A DNA stretch of 64,000 bases, from NCBI RefSeq assembly GCF_023716665.1, contig NZ_CP071860.1, positions 1-64,000 on the forward strand. Direction: 5' to 3'. The notes under the pieces were generated by a model that saw only the letters and a program-made list of their open reading frames with translations, was not told where the DNA came from and searched no databases. Source of the stretch: Vibrio sp. SCSIO 43135 (GTDB lineage Bacteria; Pseudomonadota; Gammaproteobacteria; Enterobacterales; Vibrionaceae). The position numbers and the translations under genes are program-made. Below, in pieces: positions 27,242 through 36,222 of this stretch (position 1 is its first letter; each line of letters starts with the position of its first letter).

Positions 27242-27552
27242 GTGACCTCTTAAATATTTATATCAACTGCTGCCATTTAACCACTAAGGAAAGGTGGTTA
27301 TTACCATTTTGCGCCATGATGGGAAAATGCTTTTATGGCGCTGAATTTGAAGGTGGCACTAATAATGCAGTGGTTTTGATAGTGGATGGCGCCGCACTTT
27401 TTTCGCAGAGTTTGACGGGACTCGAACACTGCTTCTTGTACATCGACCTTTGGGTGACATATGCCTTAATTTCGAGACTGATTTATTTTGCGCCTAAACT
27501 GAATTGTATAGACTGAAAGAAAATGGATGTTTGTAAGCAGTAGGTTCATGGT
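27242..27552. other. Divergent intergenic region
   Basis: This 311-bp region separates the HlyD operon from fapA. An open frame crosses it but has no ribosome site or recognisable composition. No convincing promoter, repeat or RNA was seen. Confidence 0.5.
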
Positions 27553-29229
27553 ATGTGGAAGAAATTCGTCTCATTGTCGGACGATGGTAAGCAAGTGATT
27601 GCAAGGCTATCGCCAGAGATAACAGTCGATCAGAGCTTTGATACTCGAGGGCTTAGCGAAGCCATTGAGGAACTAGAAGCGACCCATTTATTGTTGCTAG
27701 AAGATGATGTGAATCGATTTGTGAACTACGCTAAGGACCTAAAAAAAGACGCGTACGATGGTATCGTGATTGCCCAGCAGCGCAACGCGCAGGTCGAAGT
27801 AGAACTGTCTTCCCACGATATGCTGGCCTCGATGAAAATCACTGGGGCGTATGGCGGGCGCGGTTTACGTGGCAATGAAATTGTTCATGCTTTGGCTGAG
27901 GCTCATGTCACCAAAGGGATTAATAAACTGGCGCTGAAGAAAGTGCTTGTGATGAGTAATCAACTTAAAGCGGGTGAAGTGTTCATTCAGCCGGTGGCCA
28001 AGGGCAAAGAACCTGTGCAAGGGCAAGATGCCAAGTTTATTCCGTTAGTCGAAGATGCCACTAAACGTGTTCTCGCACCGAAAGCCGAGGGAGAAGACAA
28101 GGTCGACATGCTCGATTTGGGCGAAACGGTGACTGTCGATGTTGGTGATCATCTGATGAAACGAGTACCCGCCACCAAAGGGCAACCGGGTATCACAGTT
28201 CAAGGTAAACTCATCCCACCTAAACCAGGTAACGACAAAGCCCTTTCTGCCAGTAAGGGCTCGGAGGTGTCGCCAACCGATCCTAATCTTCTTATTGCAA
28301 GCCTATCAGGTATGCCGATCTTGAAAGAAAAATCCGTAGAAGTGGATAACGCTCTTTGTCTCAAAGAGATCGGTGTGGCAACTGGGCACGTTAAGTTTAA
28401 AGGATCGATAATCGTCACTGGGAACATTGAATCCGATATGGTGGTGCGTGCCACAGGCTCAATTACGGTTGCAGGGTTCATTGAATCGGCGGATGTACAA
28501 GCTCAAGGTAACATTGAGGTGGCTAAGGGCATTATCGGCCACACTGTTTCCGAAGGGGAATCGAAAAGTTGTGTCGTGAAGTCTGGTGGGTCGATTAAGG
28601 CTAACTACGCACAGTATTCAGAACTTCAAGCCGCAGAAAATATCGAACTATCGGTGCATTGCTTGAACAATGCCATTCGTAGTGGGGGTGACATTACCGT
28701 CAGTGATGCGGGTGGTCGTCAAGGTACTCTGAGTGGTGGACATGCGCGCATTGGTGGCAAGGTCACGTGTGTAAACTTAGGCGTTGAAGGGGACACGCCG
28801 ACTCATGTTGAAGGTTTCGCCAAATATGCCATGTATAAAGAGCGCCTAAGCAAACTCAAAGCCCACTATAAAGTCGCGCAAGAAGCGACCATGGAAGTGG
28901 TTCGCAAAGAGCTTGAGTTAAGAAAAACGCCAAAAGCAGAACGTTCAGAAACGGCAGAACAAGAGATAGAGCAATTCAAACAAGAGTCAAACGACAACCT
29001 AGAGAAAGCCAAACAGGCGCTCGACTCTTTGATGGAAGAATTTGATGCGTTGCTAGCGACCAATACCATTGAAGCGAAAAACAAAGTGTATAGCCACGTG
29101 ACGGTTCAATTTGGGGAAGATAAGGTCACCACTAAGCGTTCTCACGGCCCTAGTGTATTTAAGTACAACCAGTACAAAATTGAATGCACCTCTATGATGG
29201 GGGAAGAAGCGTTAGAGCATGATTTGTAG
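27553..29229 (+). CDS. DUF342/FapA-family protein
   Basis: A 558-residue cytoplasmic protein of the FapA (DUF342) family. The central part (about 180-430) is a glycine-rich beta-helix with repeated turns such as GSIIVTGNIESDMVVRATGSITVAGFIESADVQAQGNIEVAKGIIG, followed by a long charged coiled coil (about 430-500). In Vibrio, FapA proteins help polar flagellar assembly or localisation, but this gene is not beside flagellar genes. It is transcribed alone and ends at a strong terminator. Confidence 0.85.
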   Translation: MWKKFVSLSDDGKQVIARLSPEITVDQSFDTRGLSEAIEELEATHLLLLEDDVNRFVNYAKDLKKDAYDGIVIAQQRNAQVEVELSSHDMLASMKITGAYGGRGLRGNEIVHALAEAHVTKGINKLALKKVLVMSNQLKAGEVFIQPVAKGKEPVQGQDAKFIPLVEDATKRVLAPKAEGEDKVDMLDLGETVTVDVGDHLMKRVPATKGQPGITVQGKLIPPKPGNDKALSASKGSEVSPTDPNLLIASLSGMPILKEKSVEVDNALCLKEIGVATGHVKFKGSIIVTGNIESDMVVRATGSITVAGFIESADVQAQGNIEVAKGIIGHTVSEGESKSCVVKSGGSIKANYAQYSELQAAENIELSVHCLNNAIRSGGDITVSDAGGRQGTLSGGHARIGGKVTCVNLGVEGDTPTHVEGFAKYAMYKERLSKLKAHYKVAQEATMEVVRKELELRKTPKAERSETAEQEIEQFKQESNDNLEKAKQALDSLMEEFDALLATNTIEAKNKVYSHVTVQFGEDKVTTKRSHGPSVFKYNQYKIECTSMMGEEALEHDL

Positions 29230-29246
29230 AGCGGTAGAAACGATAG

Positions 29247-29273
29247 AAAGAGGCCTAAATGGCCTCTTTTTTT
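29247..29273 (+). terminator. Terminator after the DUF342 gene
   Basis: AAAGAGGCC-TAAAT-GGCCTCTTTTTTT, 18 bp after the stop codon. Confidence 0.85.
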
Positions 29274-29319
29274 GTTTTTAGCGCTAGCTAGGCACTAAAA
29301 ACAAAAGGCTGTGTGGCGT

Positions 29320-29820
29320 TTACAGTACTGCTTTTATGGCAGCATCCGCACATTCCACGTCTAAGTGACCGCCAGGGGCACCTCCGACACCGATCGCTCC
29401 AACAACAGCGTTGTTGATCGTGATAGGCACTCCTCCTGCGAGAAATAGTAGGTTGTCATCCATAGTTTGTAGCGGCTGCATAATCGGTTTTTCGGCGATA
29501 AGTTTCATTAAATTAGCCGTAGGCTGTTTCATGCTCATCGCGGTAAATGCTTTTTGACGAGAGCTGTCTAACGTGTGCGTACCTGCGTTATCTGAACGTA
29601 GTTGCGCGATGACATTGCCTGACACACCGACCACTGTTGCTGTCACATTGTAGCCTTTCGCTTCACATTGCTTAACTGCTTCATGAGCCAGTGAGAATGC
29701 GGTGCTGGAAGAGATTTGACTAAATGATGATGTTGCTGGCGCTTCATTGGCGAAAGCGCCAAAGGAAGTAGTAGAGAAAATCAGTGAAGAAGTGAAGGCT
29801 GCTAGTGTTAGACGTTTCAT
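29320..29820 (-). CDS. Exported GlcG/HbpS-family haem-binding-like protein
   Basis: A 166-residue protein with signal peptide (cleavage near AFA-NEAP) followed by a complete GlcG/HbpS (DUF336) domain: AVKQCEAKGYNVTATVVGVSGNVIAQLRSDNAGTHTLDSSRQKAFTA and GGVPITINNAVVGAIGVGGAPGGHLDVECADAA. Some relatives bind haem or sense oxidative stress. It is divergent from the two-component genes at 29979-32040 and could be their target or an accessory sensor, as HbpS is for SenS in Streptomyces. ATG 29820 follows CAGGAG. Confidence 0.85.
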   Translation of the reverse strand: MKRLTLAAFTSSLIFSTTSFGAFANEAPATSSFSQISSSTAFSLAHEAVKQCEAKGYNVTATVVGVSGNVIAQLRSDNAGTHTLDSSRQKAFTAMSMKQPTANLMKLIAEKPIMQPLQTMDDNLLFLAGGVPITINNAVVGAIGVGGAPGGHLDVECADAAIKAVL

Positions 29821-29978
29821 GTGAACTCCTGTTCGACGTTGTTGTTTCAGTAAGTGCATCCTAGCAAGGGCAGTATTACCTCCAACTTTCCCAATCATTA
29901 CAAAGCTGTAATGTTTATTAAATTTGAGAATAGATATTGGTAGAGTAGATAAAAGGTTAGCGATGACATGGAAAAGTG

Positions 29979-30659
29979 ATGAAGGTTTTACTGATTGAAG
30001 ATGATGCGCATATCGCCCGTTTTCTAATTAATGGATTTCAGCAGGAAGGCTGTTCGATTTGCCACGCAGAGAATGGGATTGATGGTTTACATCATGCAAT
30101 AACAGAATCTTACGATGTGATTGTTCTCGACATTATGTTGCCTGGCAAAGATGGTTTCGAAGTGCTGTCTCAATTACGAGGGGAAGGGCACAGCACTCCG
30201 GTTCTTATTCTTAGTGCCAAACACTCTGTAGAAGAGAGGGTTCAAGGCCTGCAGTCTGGGGCTGATGACTACTTGATCAAACCTTTTGCTTTTCCTGAGC
30301 TTTTGGCTAGGTGTCAGTCTCTTAGCCGCAGAGGAAAACACATTGCTCAGCAATCTCATGTCTTAGAGTACGATGAATTATGTTTAGACTTGCTTAAACA
30401 TTCTTTAAGCCGCAGCGGGCAAACTATTCCACTCAATCAACGTGAGTTTATGTTGATGAAGCAGTTTTTGGAAAACCCAGAAACAGTCATTTCTAAAACC
30501 GCTATTTTGGAGCAGGTATGGGGGCATCAGTTTGATCCACAAACAAACGTGGTGGATGTCTTGGTGTGCCGGCTGAGAAGCAAGGTAGACAAATCCTTTT
30601 CTTCCGCTCTGATTCATACCTTAAGAGGAGTCGGCTATGTCCTCAAATCTGGCCATTGA
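29979..30659 (+). CDS. OmpR-family response regulator
   Basis: A 226-residue regulator with receiver domain (Asp51 in VIVLDIMLPGKDG; lysine in LIKPFAFPEL) and a C-terminal winged helix (LNQREFMLMKQFLENPETVISKTAILEQVWGHQF...VVDVLVCRLRSKVD). The start may be GTG 29976 or ATG 29979. Its last 23 bp overlap the histidine kinase gene. The operon is divergent from the GlcG/HbpS gene. The signal is unknown; the pair is of the CusRS/QseBC general type. Confidence 0.9.
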   Translation: MKVLLIEDDAHIARFLINGFQQEGCSICHAENGIDGLHHAITESYDVIVLDIMLPGKDGFEVLSQLRGEGHSTPVLILSAKHSVEERVQGLQSGADDYLIKPFAFPELLARCQSLSRRGKHIAQQSHVLEYDELCLDLLKHSLSRSGQTIPLNQREFMLMKQFLENPETVISKTAILEQVWGHQFDPQTNVVDVLVCRLRSKVDKSFSSALIHTLRGVGYVLKSGH

Positions 30660-32040
30660 TGCTGCTCTTAAAAAGACTCAGCGGGCTTTGCTGTGCCGAT
30701 TTATGGCAGTGCTATTAGCATGCCTGTTGGTCATAGAAGCTGTGGTCGGTGGCTTCTTCTTTTACGATTTGTACCAGACAGAAAAGAAGCTAATGAACTC
30801 AATGGCTACGGAGTATCAGCGAATTTTGACCTACGACTCTGCTCAGCGTTTAGAGCATGTTCTGGTTGCAAATCCTCTCCGTTTGACTGAAAACAATGTG
30901 GCTGCATTTTCTGTCGATAAAGCGGGCTCTGGTGACGTCATTTTCGTCTCTGGAGATGACAATATTCCCGCTCAGAATGACTTAGCAACGTACGTAGCCA
31001 ACAATAAATCTTGGTTTCAAGCGTTTATTATCAGCCCGTATATGGCGATTAAGTTGACGGGTGAACAGCAAGATTTCTGGCTGGTTCTTGATAATCATGC
31101 ACGTTACAACATTGCGTTAAAACAGTGGCTCCTAACCCTCTATGCTCTGTTAATGCTAGTGGTGGTGACAGGCATCTGTACCTATATCATTATTGGCCGG
31201 ACGATTTCACCGTTAATCACTTTGGGTTCCTTGCTGGAGCGATTACGTGCCGGTGAATTGGATTTAGACACACCTAGCGCCGCTCCCCTTTCAACGCAAG
31301 GGCTAGGTCTTATTCGTGATAGTGTTCATCAAGCCATCGGTCGGTTGCAACACGTCACAACTACTCTCAATACGACTGTGGATGCAATTGCTCACGATAT
31401 TCGCACCCCGTTATCTCGTATTACATTGGCCTCACAACAGGCATTAATGCATGAGCCCTCCCAAAACAAGCCTAAGGTTCTAGAAAGTGCACTAGCCGAT
31501 TGCTCAGAGCATGCCGCTCAGGCCAGCAATATGTTAACGGCTTTAATGAAACTGAATGATGAGCTGATCGGAAAGCGAGCTGCGCAATCAATCGACACCA
31601 ACGTGCGAGACATAATGAACACCGTGGTCAGTTGGTATGAAGATGTGGCGGATGAGAAAGGGGTGAGCTTAGCCGTTGGTAATACAACTGACCGCCTGAT
31701 TCAATCTGATCCAGACAAACTCACGCAAGTGTTGGTTAACTTAGTTGATAACGCAATTAAGTACACTAAAGCAGGTGGTCGGGTGGTGCTTGAAAGCGTT
31801 ATAGGAGGGAATAACCAGTTAGAGATTCGTGTGATTGATAATGGAATCGGCATTGCTCCTGAGTACCAAGACTTGGTATTCGAACGCCTTTATCGAGTCG
31901 ATACAAGCCGAAGTAACGTCAGTGGATATGGGCTAGGGCTATCTTTAGCAGCTGCCATGGTTAGTAGTTTGGGGGGCACGATATCGGTGGAGTCACAGAG
32001 AAATCAAGGCAGTGTGTTTATGTTAACTTTGCCTCGTTAG
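30637..32040 (+). CDS. Sensor histidine kinase
   Basis: A 467-residue membrane kinase: first membrane segment about 22-44, a periplasmic domain of about 115 residues, second membrane segment about 165-187, HAMP, then a HisKA domain with AHDIRTPLSRI (near 252) and a HATPase with N box LVNLVDNAIKY, G1 DNGIGIAP and G2 GYGLGLSLA. It overlaps the response regulator gene, so the two are translated together. A weak hairpin, TTGGCG...CGCCAA (32050-32080), follows the gene. Confidence 0.9.
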   Translation: MSSNLAIDAALKKTQRALLCRFMAVLLACLLVIEAVVGGFFFYDLYQTEKKLMNSMATEYQRILTYDSAQRLEHVLVANPLRLTENNVAAFSVDKAGSGDVIFVSGDDNIPAQNDLATYVANNKSWFQAFIISPYMAIKLTGEQQDFWLVLDNHARYNIALKQWLLTLYALLMLVVVTGICTYIIIGRTISPLITLGSLLERLRAGELDLDTPSAAPLSTQGLGLIRDSVHQAIGRLQHVTTTLNTTVDAIAHDIRTPLSRITLASQQALMHEPSQNKPKVLESALADCSEHAAQASNMLTALMKLNDELIGKRAAQSIDTNVRDIMNTVVSWYEDVADEKGVSLAVGNTTDRLIQSDPDKLTQVLVNLVDNAIKYTKAGGRVVLESVIGGNNQLEIRVIDNGIGIAPEYQDLVFERLYRVDTSRSNVSGYGLGLSLAAAMVSSLGGTISVESQRNQGSVFMLTLPR

Positions 32041-32314
32041 TCACTGTTCTGTCTTGGCGTTGTGCCTTTAGCGCCAAGGTTTTCCCTTCTGGTTGTTAAG
32101 AAACGTAAATTTTCAATAAGTGAAAAATATCGCTCAAACCTTATAAATAAAGGGATTGATTGGTGGTTTTCATTCAGTTTTCATGTTTCATAAATACGAT
32201 AATTCTAATGATTAGACACATTTATTCGCTAGATAGCTAAAAGGCTAAGTGAGAGTATCGGCTTGATTGCTAAATTAGCAGTTGCTTACTTAAGTCAACC
32301 ATCTAGAGATACCT

Positions 32315-33031
32315 ATGAAACTTAAACTGATTGTCTCGCTGGCAGCCGCCTCTTTACTCTCCCCTCTAGCGCTAGCGTTGACACAAGAAGAAAAAATCAA
32401 ACAGATCACCGTCATGCTTGAGCAAAACCCAACCATCATTGACGGCTTGTATGACAGCCTAAATCAATACGTTAACCAAGCAGCCATGACGGGCAATGTG
32501 ATGGAGAAATATCACGACTACATGCACAACAACCCAAGCCACTCTTGGTTTGGTGCTGAAAATGCCGCGGTAACCATCATTAACTTTACCGACTACAGCT
32601 GCCCTTTCTGTAAACGTTTGGATCCTGTGCTGAATCAGCTGACCGAGGCATACCCTGAGGATGTTAAAGTCATCAACATTTATGTGCCGTTGCGTGAGCG
32701 CGGAAATGTCATGAACTCGTCGATATTGGCGGCGAACTTGTGGAAAAGCGAGCGCGATGTCTACCAACAAGCACATGAGATGCTTATCAAAAAATCGGGC
32801 GTTCACGATATGACTTCACTGAACCAAATCGCTCAACGTTTAGATGTCTCAGACCAGCTTACAACTGACCCTAACACCACCGAGTTGCTAGAGCAGAACT
32901 ACCAGCTGTTTGTTGACTTAGGACTACGAGGGACACCGGGCATGATTGTAGGCGGCCAAATTGTTGAAGGTTATCTTCCATACAACAAGCTTGAACCTTT
33001 AGTGGCAGAGAAACTTGAACAGGCCAAATAA
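32315..33031 (+). CDS. DsbA-like periplasmic thioredoxin-fold protein
   Basis: A 238-residue exported protein with signal peptide (cleavage near ALA-LTQ), an N-terminal helical region of about 70 residues and a thioredoxin fold with CPFC (DYSCPFCKRLDP, near 96). The cis-proline loop is RGTPGMIVGGQIVEGYLP. The layout resembles BdbD, DsbG and ScsC-type oxidoreductases that make or isomerise disulfides. It is followed after 39 bp by a DsrE-family exported protein, so the pair may act in envelope sulfur or redox chemistry. Confidence 0.88.
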   Translation: MKLKLIVSLAAASLLSPLALALTQEEKIKQITVMLEQNPTIIDGLYDSLNQYVNQAAMTGNVMEKYHDYMHNNPSHSWFGAENAAVTIINFTDYSCPFCKRLDPVLNQLTEAYPEDVKVINIYVPLRERGNVMNSSILAANLWKSERDVYQQAHEMLIKKSGVHDMTSLNQIAQRLDVSDQLTTDPNTTELLEQNYQLFVDLGLRGTPGMIVGGQIVEGYLPYNKLEPLVAEKLEQAK

Positions 33032-33070
33032 TCCGTCGATTTAGTGCAACTTACAAAAAAGGAGTTGGTG

Positions 33071-33541
33071 ATGAAATGTTTACAAAAACTGGCCGTTTTA
33101 TGGCTGATGCTGGTGTCTTCGTTCGCGTTTGCACAGAGCGAGCAACAGGTGGCTGAGATCATCAGCAGTGATTCTCCTCCGGTTGGGGTGGTGTTTGAAG
33201 TGATGGAATGGGAAGAGGGGACGTTTACCGGAATCCTTAACCAGATTTCTCACTTTTCCGATACGCTCAAAGCTAAGCACCCAAACATTGAAGTAGCGGT
33301 GGTAAGCCATGGCTCGGAACAGTTTGCGTTACTGAAAGAGAATCAGGGCTCTCAAAGTGGTGTTCACGACTTAACCCAGTCGCTAGTGAGTAATGGGATT
33401 AGCGTTGAAGTGTGTGCAACCCACGCTTCTTGGTATGGAAAAGACGCCAGTGACTTTGCTGATCACGTAGAAGTAGTTGAGCGAGCGCCAATGGCTATAC
33501 GAGCATATCAAGAAAAGGGTTACGTGCTTATTCGTATGTAG
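33071..33541 (+). CDS. Exported DsrE-family protein
   Basis: A 156-residue protein with signal peptide (cleavage near AFA-QSE) and a DsrE/DsrF-like domain (VAVVSHGSEQFALL; LVSNGISVEVCATHASWYGKD). The cysteine in VEVCATHA is at the position used for sulfur transfer in some relatives. The start at 33071 follows AAAAAGGAGTTGGTG; an upstream in-frame start lacks one. Probably co-transcribed with the DsbA-like gene. Confidence 0.8.
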   Translation: MKCLQKLAVLWLMLVSSFAFAQSEQQVAEIISSDSPPVGVVFEVMEWEEGTFTGILNQISHFSDTLKAKHPNIEVAVVSHGSEQFALLKENQGSQSGVHDLTQSLVSNGISVEVCATHASWYGKDASDFADHVEVVERAPMAIRAYQEKGYVLIRM

Positions 33542-33606
33542 CTCGCCACGAGGTGATGCCTACACGATAGAAGTTCAGTGTAGACATCACCTAATAGAAT
33601 TAAAGC

Positions 33607-34497
33607 TTAGCGTAAGTGAACTTTGGAGTATTCACGAGTTTCATTCAGAGCATGGGCAATAATTTGGTTATGCTCCAATGAAGGTGAAAAGAACACACAA
33701 ATATTGTAATTGAGGGTGCTGGCGAGCTCATAGCTATCGACTTTAGTCAGTGTCCCCATTTGGCAAAAAGGCGCAGCCAGTTCTTCTGGTAACGCCGCCC
33801 ACCCACCGAGCTTTAATAGCTCGATCACAACATCGTTATTACTCACTACACTGTAGTCGGGCGATATTTTCACCCCTTGCAGTGAGGCATCATGGTGATT
33901 TTCTAGGATGTACTGCTTATCTAATTGCAGATCGGCGAGACGAACAGATTGTTTCTTTCCTAATGAGTTATCGATGCCAGTATAAACTGACAAAGGCACT
34001 CGACCTAAGTTAATGAAGTTCACTTCTTTATCAGGATGCACCATCATTTTGATTGGCATGAGTGCTAGGTGCGCTTGGCCATTGGTGAGATCTTCCATCG
34101 CTTCGTGTCGGCTACGGTGCAACCAATTTAGCTGCGTTTGCGGGTATTGAGAGCGAACGCTTTTCTCTATGTGAGCAATCAGAGAAGCGGGAATCATTGC
34201 GTCATGGTAGATATTAAGAGTCAGTAGCTCTTGATCAAACGAATTGAACGCTGCTTTTTCAAACTCTTCTATCTGACGAGCAATAGCCACCCCTCTTGGA
34301 TACAGCTGCCTAGCTGTATTGGTAGGGACAGCACTTCGCCCTTGAATTTCAAACAGGTCGACACCGATGCTGTCTTCCAAAATGGTCACATGTTCACGAA
34401 CTGTTGAGCGGTCTCGGCCTATCACTCGAGCAGCCGCACTGTAAGAACCGTGCTCGTACACGGCGCAGAAACTCATAATTTGATCACGTGTGAACAT
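33607..34497 (-). CDS. LysR-family regulator, divergent from HlyD pair
   Basis: A 296-residue LysR-type regulator: helix-turn-helix (GSYSAAARVIGRDRSTVREHVTILEDSIG, about 18-46) with an unusual R-R-S-T recognition helix, and an effector domain. It is divergent from the small membrane protein and HlyD genes (copy 2), which it probably controls. The start at 34497 was chosen by alignment of the winged helix to the family start; the ribosome site is weak. Confidence 0.85.
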   Translation of the reverse strand: MFTRDQIMSFCAVYEHGSYSAAARVIGRDRSTVREHVTILEDSIGVDLFEIQGRSAVPTNTARQLYPRGVAIARQIEEFEKAAFNSFDQELLTLNIYHDAMIPASLIAHIEKSVRSQYPQTQLNWLHRSRHEAMEDLTNGQAHLALMPIKMMVHPDKEVNFINLGRVPLSVYTGIDNSLGKKQSVRLADLQLDKQYILENHHDASLQGVKISPDYSVVSNNDVVIELLKLGGWAALPEELAAPFCQMGTLTKVDSYELASTLNYNICVFFSPSLEHNQIIAHALNETREYSKVHLR

Positions 34498-34644
34498 CAC
34501 TAGGCTCTCTATCTGGAGGGGATAACCCATCATATCTGGTTAAAAGTGCTAAGGGAAGCTCAGTAAAATAGCGGTTCAAGCGTTATAGCCGCCAAATACA
34601 CTACGGAAAAGTTGAACGCATTTTGGTTGCTATCTCTTACTTAA

Positions 34645-34669
34645 CTTAGTTCTACAGGACGAAACTAAG
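34645..34669 (+). promoter_or_regulatory. Inverted repeat before HlyD pair, copy 2
   Basis: CTTAGTT and AACTAAG, separated by 11 bp, lie 21 bp before the start of the small membrane protein gene in the region divergent from the LysR gene. It could be a regulator site or a leader hairpin. Confidence 0.35.
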
Positions 34670-34690
34670 GCAACATCTGAGGTAGGATTT

Positions 34691-35002
34691 ATGATAATCC
34701 ACAACACAAGTTTAACTTACGACTCGCTCCCAACCGTTTATGCCTTGCTCGACACACCAGTGTTTATGTGGGCGATTGTCATCTTTACAGCAGCGCTTTT
34801 GTGCTGGGTTTTGAAAAAACTCTGGTACATACATTCACTACCGAAAATTAAAGCCAAAGAACTGGGTTTAGGACAAGCCAAATTGGTCTTTTGGTTATGT
34901 ATCTTAGGGTTAGCTTGGAAGCCGCTTTGGGTGTTAGCCGTGCTCGCCATAGTGACTGATTGGGATAAGGTTCAAGGCTGGATTAAGGAGGCTCGCTCAT
35001 GA
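34691..35002 (+). CDS. Small inner-membrane protein paired with HlyD, copy 2
   Basis: A 103-residue protein with two or three membrane segments (about 20-42, 68-88). The block HSLPKIKAKELGLGQAKLVFWL and the end DWDKVQ match the protein at 26804-27241, which also precedes an HlyD gene. The ribosome site AGGATTT precedes the ATG, and its stop overlaps the next start (ATGA). Probably an inner-membrane partner of the fusion protein; family not identified. Confidence 0.75.
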   Translation: MIIHNTSLTYDSLPTVYALLDTPVFMWAIVIFTAALLCWVLKKLWYIHSLPKIKAKELGLGQAKLVFWLCILGLAWKPLWVLAVLAIVTDWDKVQGWIKEARS

Positions 35003-36030
35003 AAGAGATTATGCTTCCCTACATACTTTTGGTGTGGTTGCTGTTTAAATTTAACGTACTAAAACGCACTCCTAGTAACTACTTCGCGACAACCTTGATT
35101 GGAGCACTGTTGATGGTGAGCTTGTTCTTTGCCCACCGTTTTTACTCACCGGCCGATCTAACCAACTCGACGACCGTCAAAGCACCACATGCGATTTTGT
35201 CACCAGCATTTGGTCAGCAAATTGACCGCATTTACATTGACCATAATCAGCAAGTCAGAAAAGGCGAGGTTCTCTACACCTTGAGAGATGACAAGATTGC
35301 CGCCGCGATTGTTGAAGTGGAAGCGGGTATTTCGGAGATCGCAAAGTCGATTGAAGCTAAACAGGTAGAGTGGCGACAAGCGAAACGAAACCACAAGCGT
35401 AATGTCGATATTCAAGAACATGCGACCAAAAAGGACGTAGAACAATCAGGTGATTTAATCGAGTTAATTGAGGCAGAGCTGGCGGTATTAGAAGCCAAGT
35501 TTACCGGCCTACAAGCTAGGCTGAGCAATTTAGAGTTTGAACATGAACGGCTAACAGTGACAGCACCGTTTGATGGCATGGTGACCCATATATTCATTGC
35601 TGATGGATCTCGTGTCGGGGCGTTACACCTTTGGGATATTAATCGGAAATTTATTGAAATGCGCATCCCAGATCAGGCTTATAAGAATATCCGCCCTGGG
35701 CAGTTTAGTGAGTTCTATGTTGACAGCTACCCAGGAGAAATTTTTCGAGCCAAGGTGCACAGTATTGTCAATGCGACCGGAGAAGCTCAGGGAAGCTTGA
35801 TGCCTATAGAGCAGCGCGTAGCGGGGCATATTATGATGGGCTCAGCGCCGGTAGGCAGAACCGTGATTTTAGAAATGGATTCAGCGACCATGGCATTGAT
35901 GCCCATTGGCGCAACAGGATCGGCATGGATAAGTGCTGATAAACCGCATCGGCTACTCGGATTTTTAGACATTATCGGTGGAGCTGGCGTTCGATTAACC
36001 GCAGCCAAGTCTTATTTACAAGCTTTGTAG
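34999..36030 (+). CDS. HlyD-family membrane fusion protein, copy 2
   Basis: A 343-residue adaptor paralogous to the protein at 25818-26804: same start (MKEIMLPYILLVWLLFK versus MKELLYPYIFICWLLLK), the same anchor segment FFAHRFYSPADLT, a coiled coil (about 95-180) and barrel domain DGMVTHIFIADGSRVGALHLWD. No ABC, RND or MFS pump gene is adjacent, so the inner-membrane partner is either the small protein it is coupled to or lies elsewhere. Ends at a strong terminator. Confidence 0.85.
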   Translation: MKEIMLPYILLVWLLFKFNVLKRTPSNYFATTLIGALLMVSLFFAHRFYSPADLTNSTTVKAPHAILSPAFGQQIDRIYIDHNQQVRKGEVLYTLRDDKIAAAIVEVEAGISEIAKSIEAKQVEWRQAKRNHKRNVDIQEHATKKDVEQSGDLIELIEAELAVLEAKFTGLQARLSNLEFEHERLTVTAPFDGMVTHIFIADGSRVGALHLWDINRKFIEMRIPDQAYKNIRPGQFSEFYVDSYPGEIFRAKVHSIVNATGEAQGSLMPIEQRVAGHIMMGSAPVGRTVILEMDSATMALMPIGATGSAWISADKPHRLLGFLDIIGGAGVRLTAAKSYLQAL

Positions 36031-36049
36031 TTCAACTTTACATCTCGAG

Positions 36050-36081
36050 CGGCCTATTAGTTTTCTAATAGGCCGTTTTTT
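36050..36081 (+). terminator. Terminator after HlyD copy 2
   Basis: CGGCCTATTAG-TTTT-CTAATAGGCCG, a perfect 11-bp stem followed by six T. Confidence 0.9.
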
Positions 36082-36222
36082 GTTTCCTAAAATCTAAAAC
36101 GCTAATGGACTTATTTTGTTTGGTTAACCCCACCATAACTGGTTATATCTACGTTTTTTTGATTGGTATATTGCACACATAGCAAATAACTCAGCGATTA
36201 ACTTATCCCAAGTGAGGTATAT

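Noticed and set aside
27094..27516. Plus-strand 140-codon open frame
   Set aside because: It overlaps the start of the opposite small membrane protein gene, has no ribosome site and shows no protein-like pattern.
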